Part shown: positions 54,079 through 64,000 of the stretch, one piece after another
How the letters are laid out: every line of letters starts with the position of its first letter
Numbering within the stretch: position 1 is the stretch's first letter
Origin: Glaciozyma antarctica PI12
Taxonomy: Eukaryota > Basidiomycota > Microbotryomycetes > Kriegeriales > Camptobasidiaceae
DNA length: 64,000 nucleotides
Assembly (NCBI GenBank): GCA_002917775.1
Contig: KZ627153.1
Location: 1,067,638-1,131,637 of the forward strand
Reading direction: 5' to 3'
Program-made: the position numbers and the translations under genes
Notes under the pieces: generated by a model
What the model saw: only the letters and a program-made list of their open reading frames with translations
Told to the model about the DNA's origin: nothing
Databases searched by the model: none

Positions 54079-54785
54079 NNNNNNNNNNNNNNNNNNNNNN
54101 NNNNNNNNNNNNNNNNNNNNNNNNNNNNNNNNNNNNNNNNNNNNNNNNNNNNNNNNNNNNNNNNNNNNNNNNNNNNNNNNNNNNNNNNNNNNNNNNNNNN
54201 NNNNNNNNNNNNNNNNNNNNNNNNNNNNNNNNNNNNNNNNNNNNNNNNNNNNNNNNNNNNNNNNNNNNNNNNNNNNNNNNNNNNNNNNNNNNNNNNNNNN
54301 NNNNNNNNNNNNNNNNNNNNNNNNNNNNNNNNNNNNNNNNNNNNNNNNNNNNNNNNNNNNNNNNNNNNNNNNNNNNNNNNNNNNNNNNNNNNNNNNNNNN
54401 NNNNNNNNNNNNNNNNNNNNNNNNNNNNNNNNNNNNNNNNNNNNNNNNNNNNNNNNNNNNNNNNNNNNNNNNNNNNNNNNNNNNNNNNNNNNNNNNNNNN
54501 NNNNNNNNNNNNNNNNNNNNNNNNNNNNNNNNNNNNNNNNNNNNNNNNNNNNNNNNNNNNNNNNNNNNNNNNNNNNNNNNNNNNNNNNNNNNNNNNNNNN
54601 NNNNNNNNNNNNNNNNNNNNNNNNNNNNNNNNNNNNNNNNNNNNNNNNNNNNNNNNNNNNNNNNNNNNNNNNNNNNNNNNNNNNNNNNNNNNNNNNNNNN
54701 NNNNNNNNNNNNNNNNNNNNNNNNNNNNNNNNNNNNNNNNNNNNNNNNNNNNNNNNNNNNNNNNNNNNNNNNNNNNNNNNNNNNN
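54079..54785. other. Assembly gap (N run) inside F-box copy I
   Basis: The N run ends in a ragged stretch at 54786-54808 where A/C/T and N alternate, unlike the clean edge at 54079. That pattern suggests a poorly supported consensus next to the tract identical to copy G. Confidence 0.95.
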
Positions 54786-54808
54786 ACAAAANACANANCA
54801 NAANANTN

Positions 54809-54974
54809 CCTACCAATCTAACCTCTCTCGCACTCATCAGGACTCCCAGCAGCGTCTCGCCAATCGAATCACTTCGTCCTTTCTTCGAGGCATGCGTCGC
54901 CTTGCGCTGCTTCTCCAGCATCATCCCTCCCGCGTCGGACTCCACCTGGTTGCTCAACGTGATGAGTTGGACCC
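54809..54974 (+). repeat. Inverted identical tract shared with 42320-42485
   Basis: See the partner tract. Perfect identity on 166 bases, then a mismatch at 54975 and rapid divergence. Confidence 0.85.
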
Positions 54975-55216
54975 CCGCGCGCCTTGATACGTGGATGGTG
55001 GGGAGATACGTCGGCCCCGCCGAAGTGCTCGCCATTCTGCGATCAGCGCCGGTGGCGCTCTCCGCGCTCCGCACGTTGGCCTACAACGATGCGGGACGTC
55101 GCGGAGCGCGCTTCATTTACGATTGGGGAGCTCTGGTACGGGAGTGCAAGCGGCGAGGGATAGAGCTGGTTTTTTTGGGAAGAAGGATGAGGTGCGAAGT
55201 GGAAGGGAGCGTTTGA
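54809..55216 (+). CDS. F-box protein (copy I), 3' part only
   Basis: The visible frame continues from the gap as LTSLALIRTPSSVSPIESLR, then ALRCFSSIIPPASDSTWLLN, VMSWTPARLDTWMVGRYVGP, EVLAILRSAPVALSALRTLA, and ends LVRECKRRGIELVFLGRRMR to a stop at 55214-55216. The first 166 bases are identical to copy G; the remaining 240 are clearly diverged, though still homologous. The end signature ECxxRGIxLVF is present. The F-box itself would lie in the gap. Confidence 0.65.
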   Translation, partial: PTNLTSLALIRTPSSVSPIESLRPFFEACVALRCFSSIIPPASDSTWLLNVMSWTPARLDTWMVGRYVGPAEVLAILRSAPVALSALRTLAYNDAGRRGARFIYDWGALVRECKRRGIELVFLGRRMRCEVEGSV

Positions 55217-58200
55217 GGTGAGCTTCGCGCGCTATGAGAAGATCTCTGGACCGAGCTGATTAGCGGCTGGCTTGGGATTGTGCAGGTGGACGGTCGTGAA
55301 GCTCGGAGACTGCGTGGGGAGGGGTGATGAGGGACGGTCCGCTTGTTCGCAATCGAGGCCTTGCTCCTATCGTCAAGCTGCGCGAGTGATCCCACTTTGC
55401 ACCGCAAGGCTTTGATGGGTTTGCAGAGAGCTCACAGAATATCAAGCTCCGTACTCCGACGCTGTCTACGCTTAATCGACGCCTGCGCTCTCCCTCCTCT
55501 CCGTTCGCACAATCTTGCTCGCGTGCGCCACGCTACGGTCTTCGCCATCGCCCGTTCTACTATTCAAGCGATGACTCGACCTCAGGCTTCGCACATCGAG
55601 CGGGTACCCAGCCGGGTTTCGTGCGAGCTTCGTCCGCCGAGGACCTTGTCCCGAATGCCTGGCTCTCTCCCTCCGCACTGGCTCTACCCTCTCCTTGCTG
55701 CGTATAACGTATCAGTCATACAGTCTAGATCCTCAAACGTATAAACTACATCGCTAGCGATGGGGGTGAATAGAGAGGCAAAATGGCGCAGCTGCCGCGT
55801 TGAGGGCGCCACTTGCAAGCTGCCGTTATCCCTTTCTCCCCGCTCTCAAAATCTCCGAAGCAAGTGCAAGGCTCGTTACGTGCTCGCGAGCTTTCGTTTT
55901 GCCTGGTGGTATCGCGATATCGTGGAGAAGTCGAGCCCAAATTTGACACGAATCAATCCTGTTCCTTCTCCCGAACGTTTCGCGCCATCCCACCCGCACA
56001 GGACCAAAACGCTTCCTTCACCAGGTACAGCTCAAACATCACTTCTAGCTCAAGCAGGGATGGGCTGAGGAAGCGTCGCAGCTGCGAACGCGGAAGGAAC
56101 GAATCTTTCGGGGGGCGACCTCGCTATCTCTCTCTCTCGCTCCCAGACTCGCAGACTGAACTGCGCTGCCTCACTTCTTCACTCAAATATCTATCAGCGT
56201 TGGTAAATCTCTGCCTCTGGAGCCGCCTGAAACCGAGGAAGGGGGACCTGCGTGCGGAGTCATTTTTCAGATCGCAACAAAGGGCGGGGAGGAGCCTGGA
56301 GGGATGCGCTATTCGCAGGGTGCAGCCTCCACCGCGATAGATACACTGGTACCTGCTGTTCTAGATGCGAGTGATTGCGAGACGCAGAGGCGGGATCAAT
56401 TGTGGCATAAGGCGGAGGGAACGCGAGTGCTCTCGTTGTTCCTCACCGAGCTGTTGCCCCAGTCGTACAGGCTTCCTCTCCTTTGCTTGGACTTAGAAAG
56501 AGGGTGTGTTGAGCCTGAGATCCATACTCTGCGGCGGGTTCTCTCAACCCTGGCCGTTCGCCGCGCTCTAGTCTTGCTCGAGCAGGTCCGTGACTCCACA
56601 TACTTCTAATCAGCCTTGTGCTCGGGTCAGAGCATGATTCAGTGAGGTGAAAACCGAGAACATGTTACTGCTTATTGAAAACTAACGTCTAACGACGTGT
56701 TGAGACTTGATTCTCCACCAATCTTTCGATCCTGGATCCCACCTCCGTGGTCTTTCATTTTTTGTGACTGTAGAACGTAGAGTTGTGTCTGAAAGGGGCA
56801 GCGGGGAAGGAGAGCAGCGGCGTGTTCTCTCCGTCGTTTGAATGGGCTTGTCGCTCGCTCCACCCCACTACCGTAGAGCGACGTCGTCGCTTGGTCGTCC
56901 CGCGAGACCAGAAGCGCCCAGCACTTTGGTACCGTTAAACCTTCCAGCTCATATCACTCAGAGAGAAGTGTCTGGGGAACGAGGTGGAGCGAGGCATCGT
57001 CCAAAGCGGTGGGAGCTTTCGCAGTCGAGGTTGACGAGCAGGAGCAGGCTTTGAGCTGGTTTTGCGCAGCAGGGCTTCGACGCCGCTGTTTCCCAATTAG
57101 AAATATATTTTAAAAGGCGTGAGAGGAGCACCAGTCTCCACCGGGTGAGAGAATGTCCTCGACAGCGTTCAGCTGTCGGGCGCGAGGAAGTCGCTGAGAT
57201 CAAGCTGCTGGGCTCCGACAGCAGAGGTGGAGCAGAGCCAATGGATCAGGAGAACCGTATCCTGCGCGCGGGTACACGCTCGCCCTGGTGCGGAGGCAGA
57301 GGCGAGACGGACCGATCGCAGACCGTTCACGCACGGGAAGACAGGTGAGGAAGGCCATCCCCTTCGCACAGTTGCAGCAAGAACAACGGCCGAGCAGCGA
57401 AAGCCAACAGATTCGCACGAGTCAAGTGCTGGCGTGAAGCTGGGTTCTGAAGAGCAGGCGGTGGCGTTGCGCGTGGGGAGCGAGGGAACTGTCGTGCGCT
57501 CGCCGAGTTCGGATCCGCGTCGGATACTCGAGGCCAGCCATGGGAAGGAGGCTAAACGCCACGTTTGAGCACGATGAACGCCTACGAGAACGAGCAGAGC
57601 TTGAGGAGGACTGGACGCCAGGCGAGCGGCCAAGTGGGGCGACTCCGGTGCTCACGCACGCAGAGGAGGAGAAGGCGCGCAGAGCTGCATAGAGACCTGG
57701 TAGCGCAGCACGGCCTCAGCTTCAGATTAGCTTCAGGCAGGAGCAGAGGATCCTCCGGCAGCATGGCGCCACAAGCCGACCAAGGGAGCGGGGCTCGAGC
57801 AGCGGCGACTCCATCGCCTCCACGCAGTACCCGCCACCCGCAGAGCCTCCGAAGCAGTCCTGACATCTTGTGCTCCCTGCTGCCCAGCTGCTGTCCCCCG
57901 TCGTTAGCTTCTTCCCGTCCCTCCACCGGATCCCCACTCACCAGCCGCAAGCCGCCGCAACCGCCGCCTACTCGACGCGCACCTCGCTGCAATCCTATCC
58001 TGTCCAGCCTCCTGCACGCGACGGAACGAAGTAGGTGTGGCCGAGGGTTGGTGCGGTTGGAGGAAGAGAAACAATCAACGAGTTCTCCCGCTCGTTGCTG
58101 CTCTCCCTCCTCCCCTCACCTCGCGGAAGCTACCTGCTTGCTTTAGCTCTTAAGAGAGCCTCTGTCTGCGCCGCTTCGTCCCTGAGAACTGGCGCTGACT

Positions 58201-58452
58201 CTAGCATCTCACCCCTCAGCTCAGCGCTAGCAGCTGAACTCAGCGGACGACGTAGCGCCTCTCCTGCTCACCTCCAGCTCAGTTACGCCGGAGCCGGAGC
58301 TTCCACGATCAGCGGCCTGCTACGAGACAAGGCAAGCTACTCTCAGAGTCTCGCGGCGTGAAGAACGGCGCTGACTCCGACTTCTCCCCCGCAGCCCACG
58401 TCTCGACGCGCTCTCCTTCCCTCCCGACCTCCTCAGCTCCGCCCATCCCACC
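55217..58452. other. Gene-poor stretch; right end is F-box copy J leader
   Basis: No recognised protein in 55217-58030 despite open frames such as 57565-58146 and 56304-56609. An AT-rich patch lies at 57098-57115. From about 58040 to 58452 the sequence is the F-box leader: ttctcccgctcgttgctgctctcc, cgcggaagctac, gctgactctagcatctc, cagctcag, then gctgactccgacttctcccccgcag before the ATG. Confidence 0.5.
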
Positions 58453-58737
58453 ATGCCAACAATTCAATCCCTCCCGACCGAAATTCTCCTTCATATCCTC
58501 ACCCTCGCCGACCATACACCGACAACGAGCGCATCTTCCACACCCGCTGCCCCGCCCTCCGCGTCGCCGCCCTCGTGGCAGTCTGCGCTTCCTCATCTCC
58601 CTGCGCGTTTTTATTGCTCACGTTCACTCCTGTTTTGGCTGAACGACTTCATCTCGACGCACCCCACTTGGGTCTCAGCGGAGCTTCACCGCCGGATCCA
58701 ACGTTTGCCACCAGGAGCTCCGTATCCTATTCGCTGA
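58453..58737 (+). pseudogene. F-box copy J, frame-disrupted
   Basis: MPTIQSLPTEILLHILTLAD is a perfect start. The next conserved part, IFHTRCPALRVAALV, corresponding to FTSRYATLRATALV of copy H, is in another frame, and the M frame ends at 58735-58737 after unrelated text. Later homology is weak, so the copy appears broken soon after the first F-box half. The leader is well conserved. Confidence 0.65.
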
Positions 58738-59138
58738 GCGCCTGTTCCCTGATTCCTACTTCTGCGCTTTCGCGGAGCAGTTCTTCCCGCTCGCAGCCGC
58801 CGGAGAAGAACACTCCCTTGCGAGGTCGATCCTGCTGCTTTCACCCCTCCCACTCCTGGAGGGTCACCTCAATCCCACGCTTCCGTACAACAGTCTGCGC
58901 TGCACAGCTCCTAAAGAGTTGTGCGCTCTCTTCGAACGAATCTCGATCGCAACGCCACCGGCGACCAACCCTTGGTCCTGGTCTCCTCGCTCGCGAACAC
59001 TTGCTTCTTCAAAGTCACAATCACTCCCACCGAGAACTCCTCGTGATCTCTCATCTCCCCAAAAGACAAACAGCGAGCACAGATTACAAATTTCCATTCC
59101 TACAAGCAAATACAGCGCAGCTTCCAACTCCAAGCACC
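58738..59138. other. Intergenic between convergent copy J and Zn2Cys6 gene
   Basis: About 400 bases of 3' flank for both. Possibly eroded remains of copy J. Nothing firm. Confidence 0.4.
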
Positions 59139-61906
59139 TCACCACCCCTCCATCTCGCCCATCCACTTTGGCTCTTCGACCCATTCCTCCCTGAACACGC
59201 TCCCGCCCGCCGGAGGATCATACGTCGACACCTTGGGAACGTCCTCGTAGTCGTAGAGATGCATCGTCGGGGAACCGTAGGTCGGGATGCGGGAATCGTA
59301 CGAGGGCGTAACGGGGAAGAGGAGTTCCGTCGGGGAGGAATCGGTCGAAGAAAGTTCCGCTGCTCGAGGGTGTTAGCGTGGCCGAGGAGGGAGGGAGAGA
59401 GGACGTACGAGGGTGGTGCGCTACGAGCTCGGCGCGGCGAGTCGCGGCGATAGGGCTGAAGGGGGTAGCGAGGTCGAGAGCTCTCGCGAGCCTGCGATTG
59501 GGTTAGCGAGGTTTGCGGGAGGGGGAGGAAGGACGGACGAGGCGAGCTCGTCGGAGGTTACTTCGAACTCGGGAGTCTCTGGACCGCCGGGGGTGCCGAC
59601 GCGTTGGAGAGAGAGAGTGAGCCAGGTTGGGAGGAGTTCGAGGTGCGAAAGTAAGAAAGGAAGGAAGGAGACGTCTCGCGAGTTCGAGTAGAGCTGTGAG
59701 AGGGGTCAATGAGCGTCGTTGGAGTGGAGGGAGATGAAGTACCTTCGCACAAAACCTGCGAGCGGAATGTCAGTCGCAATTAACTTGGACGAGAGGAAGG
59801 AAACGCACGCCATGAGCTTCAAGCACTTTCTAACCCTCGCCTCGCTCTCCCCCAACAGCCTCTCGAGCTCCCCCTCCCTTCCCCTCCTGCACTCGTTTCT
59901 AACCGCGAGCAACTCCAAATGAACGATAAAGACCAAATCGACGAGGTACGCATCCAACTCGAGCGACGTGATGAAGAAGTCGTCGATCGCCTGGACGTCG
60001 CAGCCGGTTGGCAGGATCGCGAGCGACGAAAGCTGCTGCTGGAGGTTCTGGATCGCCGAATGAATGAGCTGAATGGCGTCCCAGAGGCGTTCGGGCGCAT
60101 CGGCGACTGCGTACGTTAGCTCCTGCGAAAAAGCGAGATGCGAACGCGGACTCACCAGATTTCGCACTGCCCACAAGACGCTGGCACGCGCAGATGCACG
60201 CCTCGATACGCGCGATTTGGTCCTCGATGCTCCTCCTACTCAGCTGCTCTCCGTCGATACGGTTGACGAAGAGCGTCTCCTCGAGGACGCGACGATATCC
60301 GTCTCCGAGGTGAGGGATGGGAACTTGGTCGGCGAAGAACGGTTCGCGAACTTGCGTGTCGGTGAGGATGCAATGCTTTGAGGCGTAGGTCGCGATAGTG
60401 GCGTCGAGGGACTGTTGCGATACGATGAGTACGAGTGCAAGAGAAGAGATAAGGGGACGAACGATGAGGGAGTGAGCGACGGCGCTGCGACGTTCCGAGC
60501 TGAGACCTTTGTGAGCCTGGAGAAGGTCCTGGACTTGACCGAGCGCGATACGAAGGATCAACCTCGCCTGATTCGGGACGACTGCAGTTCGGCAGTCAGC
60601 CTGCGAAAGCGGGGGAGGGTAGCGAAAGAGTACGTACAGAGGACGACGCTCGCGAGGGCTTCGAGAGCTTCGACGGCGTCCCAGCTCTCGTTGAACGCCT
60701 CGGGAGCGCGGAAACAGTCGTTGAGAGCGAGGCGAAGGAGACTGTCGCAGATCTTTTCGCGGTGAGCGGCGATATCGGGTCCTGGAGAAGCGGGGTCGAG
60801 CGCGAGGAGGGCCTGCGCGGGGTTAGCGAGGTTCAAAACGTCGAGGGAGGAACGCACGAGGTTCGAGGTGGAGCGGATAGCGAGGAGGGAGAGGACTACG
60901 ACGCTCAGCTATTCGAAAGCGGTTCAGTGAGGAACATCGTGCGAAGGAAGAACGCCGCACCTTGGAGGTAGCGTCGAGCGCCGAAAGGTTCGTCTTGAAA
61001 TACTGGATCCTCGCGACGAGGGCCTTGAACAACCTCGACCTCGCTGCGCCCGATTCCACCGCCGCTGTCAACTCTCATCAGCTCGCCATCGATCACGAAG
61101 CTTGGCAGGACGCACCATCGAGCAAAAGCAGCACTAAGCCTTCTCCAACCTCTCCCTCCTCTAACTGCGCTCCTCCATACGCCTCACGAACGTGTTCCTT
61201 GAGCTTGAGCTCCCCGCGCACGTCGGCTCCTTCGACGATAGCGGCCTTGATCATCGCCGCGACGTCCTCCGCGGCGTTAGGGATCCAGAGTCCGAGGGAA
61301 GAGGCGGGGGACGCAGGAGGGATAGAAAGGCGTCGCTGGGAGAGCTGGAACTCGGCTGCGGCTGTCGTACGGAGCAGAGTCAGCAAGAGGCCTCGAGAGG
61401 AACCTCGAAAAGTGGACGAACCGAGCTGAGCTTCGAGTCGAGTGATACGCTCGTGTTCGGCGGGGGGAGAAGCGGGGATCGTCTCGACTTGGACGAGGTC
61501 GGAGAACTGGCAGTTCTCGCGCCTCTTCCTGCAGCGCGTGCACCTGCGCCGTGGGGATCAGTGGTGAACAGGCGAACGGAGACCGTGGAACTCACTTGGG
61601 GTACAGGCGGTCGCAGCGGACTTTCCTCTCTCTGTGGGAGGAGGTGGGTTAGCGGCAGTAGACAGAGGGAAGGAGAGTGGTACGGACCGGCAGCGGAGGC
61701 AGGACTAGTGGGAGAGAGTCAGCGCTGGTTAGGGATTCAACGTGGTAGGACTCACCTTGTCGGCGATCTCGGTGGCGCCTGGACTGGTGGGCGGGAGAGA
61801 GCCTTGAGCGAGGGAAGCTGGAAGCTGGCGACTCTGGGAAGTAGCGAGACGAAGGCGGGGAGCCGTAGCTCGAGGAGGTGGGCGAATAGAGCATGGCTGG
61901 GTCCAT
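59139..61906 (-). CDS. Zn(II)2Cys6 fungal transcription factor (second)
   Basis: The zinc cluster is split over three small exons: SCLRCR, then ERKVRCDRLYPK, then CTRCRKRRENCQF, spacing C-x2-C-x6-C-x5-C-x2-C-x6-C. A dimerisation-like linker follows (PPAEHERITRLEAQL). The long helical middle region fits the usual regulator layout: AAEDVAAMIKAAIVEGADVR, LVARIQYFKTNLSALDA, HREKICDSLLRLALNDCFRA, LSRRSIEDQIARIEACICAC, LWDAIQLIHSAIQNLQQQLS, VSFLSSKLIATDIPLAGFVR. The C-terminus reads YGSPTMHLYDYEDVPKVSTY, then EEWVEEPKWMGEMEGW, with a stop at 59139-59141. About eight short introns. The ATG at 61906 (MDPAMLYSPTSSSYGSPPSS) lies in a frame one base off from the zinc-cluster exon when spliced at gtgagtcc, so the start exon is unresolved. 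Confidence 0.8.
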
Positions 61907-64000
61907 CGTTCGAGCTGGGCTTTCTGATCGTCGAGTCAGAATGGCGGTAGTTGATACTCTCGAGCAGAGTGACCAGAGAGAGAGGCTGGAAGTCAAAGTC
62001 GCCTCGTTCGCTCGTCTGCGCCTCGCAACTTTGCAACTTTCTCCCCTTAGTTTCAATCAATCGCTCTTTTCACCTGATTAGCGCTCCCACCTCCTTCCAG
62101 CGCGCTCACGGAGATACTCGACCTTCCCACCTTCCTCCAACGGGCTTCCTCCCTTCCCAAACGCGCTCGATCCAAATCGCGCCGTCCCGGCGCACGAGCC
62201 CTTGCATCTCGCTGCCTCCGCGCGCCGAAATCCCGCCTTTCCGACTCCCTTCGGAGGTCCTTCCAGAATCAAACGCGTAATGAGAAAGCGCGGGGTATCA
62301 GGAGGCGTACACGGGCTGGCACGTGCAAGTGCTCCTGCGAGGCGGCTTCGAGCGGGAGACCTTCCTCTGTCGCACCTCAGTTCCTGCTGGCCGTGCGGGA
62401 AGCCTTGAGCAACGAAGGCTATAGAGCAGGCTGGGAGGACGAGATGCAGGAGCTCCGATCGGTGGGAAGCAGCTGACGCGTAGACCTCGTCCCCGGTGTC
62501 CGCCGTCTTCTCGTGAGAAGGTCCTGGAGGCAGAGTTGGCGCTGGATTTGAGAGTTGGGTTGAGGTGCGTTCGGCGAGAGGCAGCTACACTTGAGGACTT
62601 GCGTTCAGAGAAGCGTTCAGAGCAGGAGCGGAATTTGAGAGCTTCCAGCGAGAAGGCTGCGAGAAGGCGAAGTCTTCGAGCGGCGTCGAGGTCAAGCGGC
62701 GTCGAGGTCGAGCAAGCTGAGTCGGTGCGAGACGAGTAGGATTCGATAGCAACGAGGGAGCAAAGATGCTCGACCAGGAAAACGAGAACAAAGGCGGCAA
62801 GCGGAACCAAAAGGGGCCCGTCGGCCTCCTTTGTCGTGGACGAAGTCGTAACTCCGCCGTAGAGCGCGCGATACGCGTGATGCATCGAGCTTAGATTCCA
62901 AAGCAGAGGTGGATCTTGCGAGAGCAGGAGAACTCCGGGAACGTCGATGGGAGCCTTCGCACGCGTAGGCGTGATCGACTCCCCTGCTCCAAGTCCTCAA
63001 AGCAGTTGCGAACGACTCTCACGTGGCAGGGCCGTGAGGCGTCTTGTAATGCGAAGGAGAAGAGGATGAAGACCTGTGGAAGGACTGGTCAGCGATGGCT
63101 CTCGGGGCGCGAGAGCAAATACAGTCGTCAAAGGTTCGAGCCCTTTGCTCCGACTCACGAACGATCGCGATTACGGCGCTAGCTTTCAGCCTGCCAACCC
63201 AGCAACCCTGTATAGGAAAGGCAGCGGAAAGACCGACGAGCGAACGAGCACCTTGCCAGGCCTCTACAGCGCATCATGAGGCTGTCCATCGTGTACTGCC
63301 GCGAACAAAGGCGCAGGTCCGTAGCCACCCAGCTCCAGCAAGGTGCGAGAACCCACCCCATGCCACTAAAGCCCTGCGGAAGGTTGATGACAAGCGTACG
63401 ACGCGACCTGCACTCCTTCGCAGGAGGGCAAACCTGCGTCGAATCCTGGCAACGGTTCCGCTGAACGCCCGCTGGGAGTAAACATCGAGAGAGCTGGAGA
63501 GCGTCCTCAGCAGGCTGCCAGTACCTTCGCGAGGAAGGGCAAGCGAAGCCTGCAGGCGTCAGGCTCGATTCCCGGTCTGAAGGAGCCCTGCGACGCCATA
63601 GAACATGGGCTGACGAACGAGGGGGCGTACGGCAGCATTACTGTCGCGTGCTCCCGCGCTGCAAAGCCAGCGCTAAAAGCATCCTCGAAGGAGAGTCGGG
63701 AGCCCCTCCACGCATACAAACACATTGTCAGGCTGCCGACCTTTGCTGGAAGCTTCGGAAAGTACCGATGGCGGGACGTCACAAGAGAGGGGAATCGATG
63801 CGGAAGGGAGGTACGGGGGAGAACTCGACGAACACGTCACATCAAGCGGGCGGCGCCTTCGCGCGAAGGACAATGCCGACGCAGTGTGCACGAGGACGTT
63901 GAATTCTCGCCCGACGAAACTCTGCAAACGACTAGCTGCAGACCCAGCGTGTACACGTTGTCCTCACCACATCAATAGAGGAGACCCGTGCTGCGAAGCG
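61907..64000. other. No recognisable gene
   Basis: Open frames on both strands (for example minus 62298-62885, with one hydrophobic stretch LLVPLAAFVLVFLVEHLCSL) have no known domain. Short direct repeats occur at about 62600-62630 (gcgttcagag twice) and 62683-62710 (cggcgtcgaggtc twice). The left end should contain the promoter of the Zn2Cys6 gene. Confidence 0.4.

Noticed and set aside
57565-58146. 193-codon plus-strand frame
   Set aside because: Arg/Ser/Pro-rich with no domain and overlapping the F-box leader. Treated as non-coding.
62298-62885. Minus-strand frame with one hydrophobic segment
   Set aside because: Only the start has protein-like text and there is no splice or family support, so it was left as unassigned sequence.
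63090-63170. tRNA-like T arm (aaaggttcgagcccttt, with B-box-like ggttcgagccc)
   Set aside because: No acceptor-stem partner for gctccga and no D or anticodon arm at the right spacing on either strand.

Overview
The window reads as nuclear DNA of a GC-rich basidiomycete, most like a Pucciniomycotina red yeast (Rhodotorula/Sporobolomyces type). That placement is inference. It rests on dense genes on both strands, many 45-75 nt introns (donors gtgcgt, gtgagt, gtacgt or gttcgt; branch ctgac or ctaac about 15-30 nt before cag) and eukaryotic or fungal families throughout. No operons, CRISPR arrays, rRNA, convincing tRNA or recognisable transposon proteins were seen. There are three N gaps (1-287, 42658-43077, 54079-54785).

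Layout. 1.8-9 kb (minus strand): a membrane protease-like M50B protein with an unusual Ser/Thr-rich N-terminal region, two F-box proteins and a small two-helix membrane protein. 9.7-16.5 kb: a MYND-finger gene and two more F-box copies. 16.6-26.7 kb: a conserved block with a METTL25-like methyltransferase, a copper amine oxidase, a Zn2Cys6 regulator and, divergently, translin. 27-38 kb: a large orphan multi-pass membrane protein followed by a decayed partial copy of itself, a minimal heat-shock-factor-type DNA-binding gene and a KDM3-type JmjC histone demethylase. 38-46.5 kb: F-box copies, a class I O-methyltransferase and a MYND fragment. 47.6-51.4 kb: a small heat-shock protein and the mitochondrial porin (VDAC). 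51.9-58.7 kb: a second MYND copy and two F-box copies. 59-62 kb: another Zn2Cys6 regulator. 62-64 kb: nothing recognisable.

The main theme is a lineage-specific gene family. Ten F-box genes or remnants lie between 4.5 and 58.7 kb, interleaved with three copies of a MYND family and with intact housekeeping genes. The younger F-box copies share a 5' leader with intron-like segments and a C-terminal signature (ECxxRGIxLxF). Several carry frameshifts, lost start codons or truncations, and two inverted copies share tracts of perfect identity that suggest gene conversion or an assembly problem. Other points to check are a predicted 2-nucleotide exon at the JmjC iron-binding motif, a 1.3-kb intron in the porin gene where introns are normally about 55 nt, and a 17-bp tandem duplication that breaks the heat-shock-factor-like gene. 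All gene models were read by eye from translation and splice signals, so exon borders are approximate unless stated.
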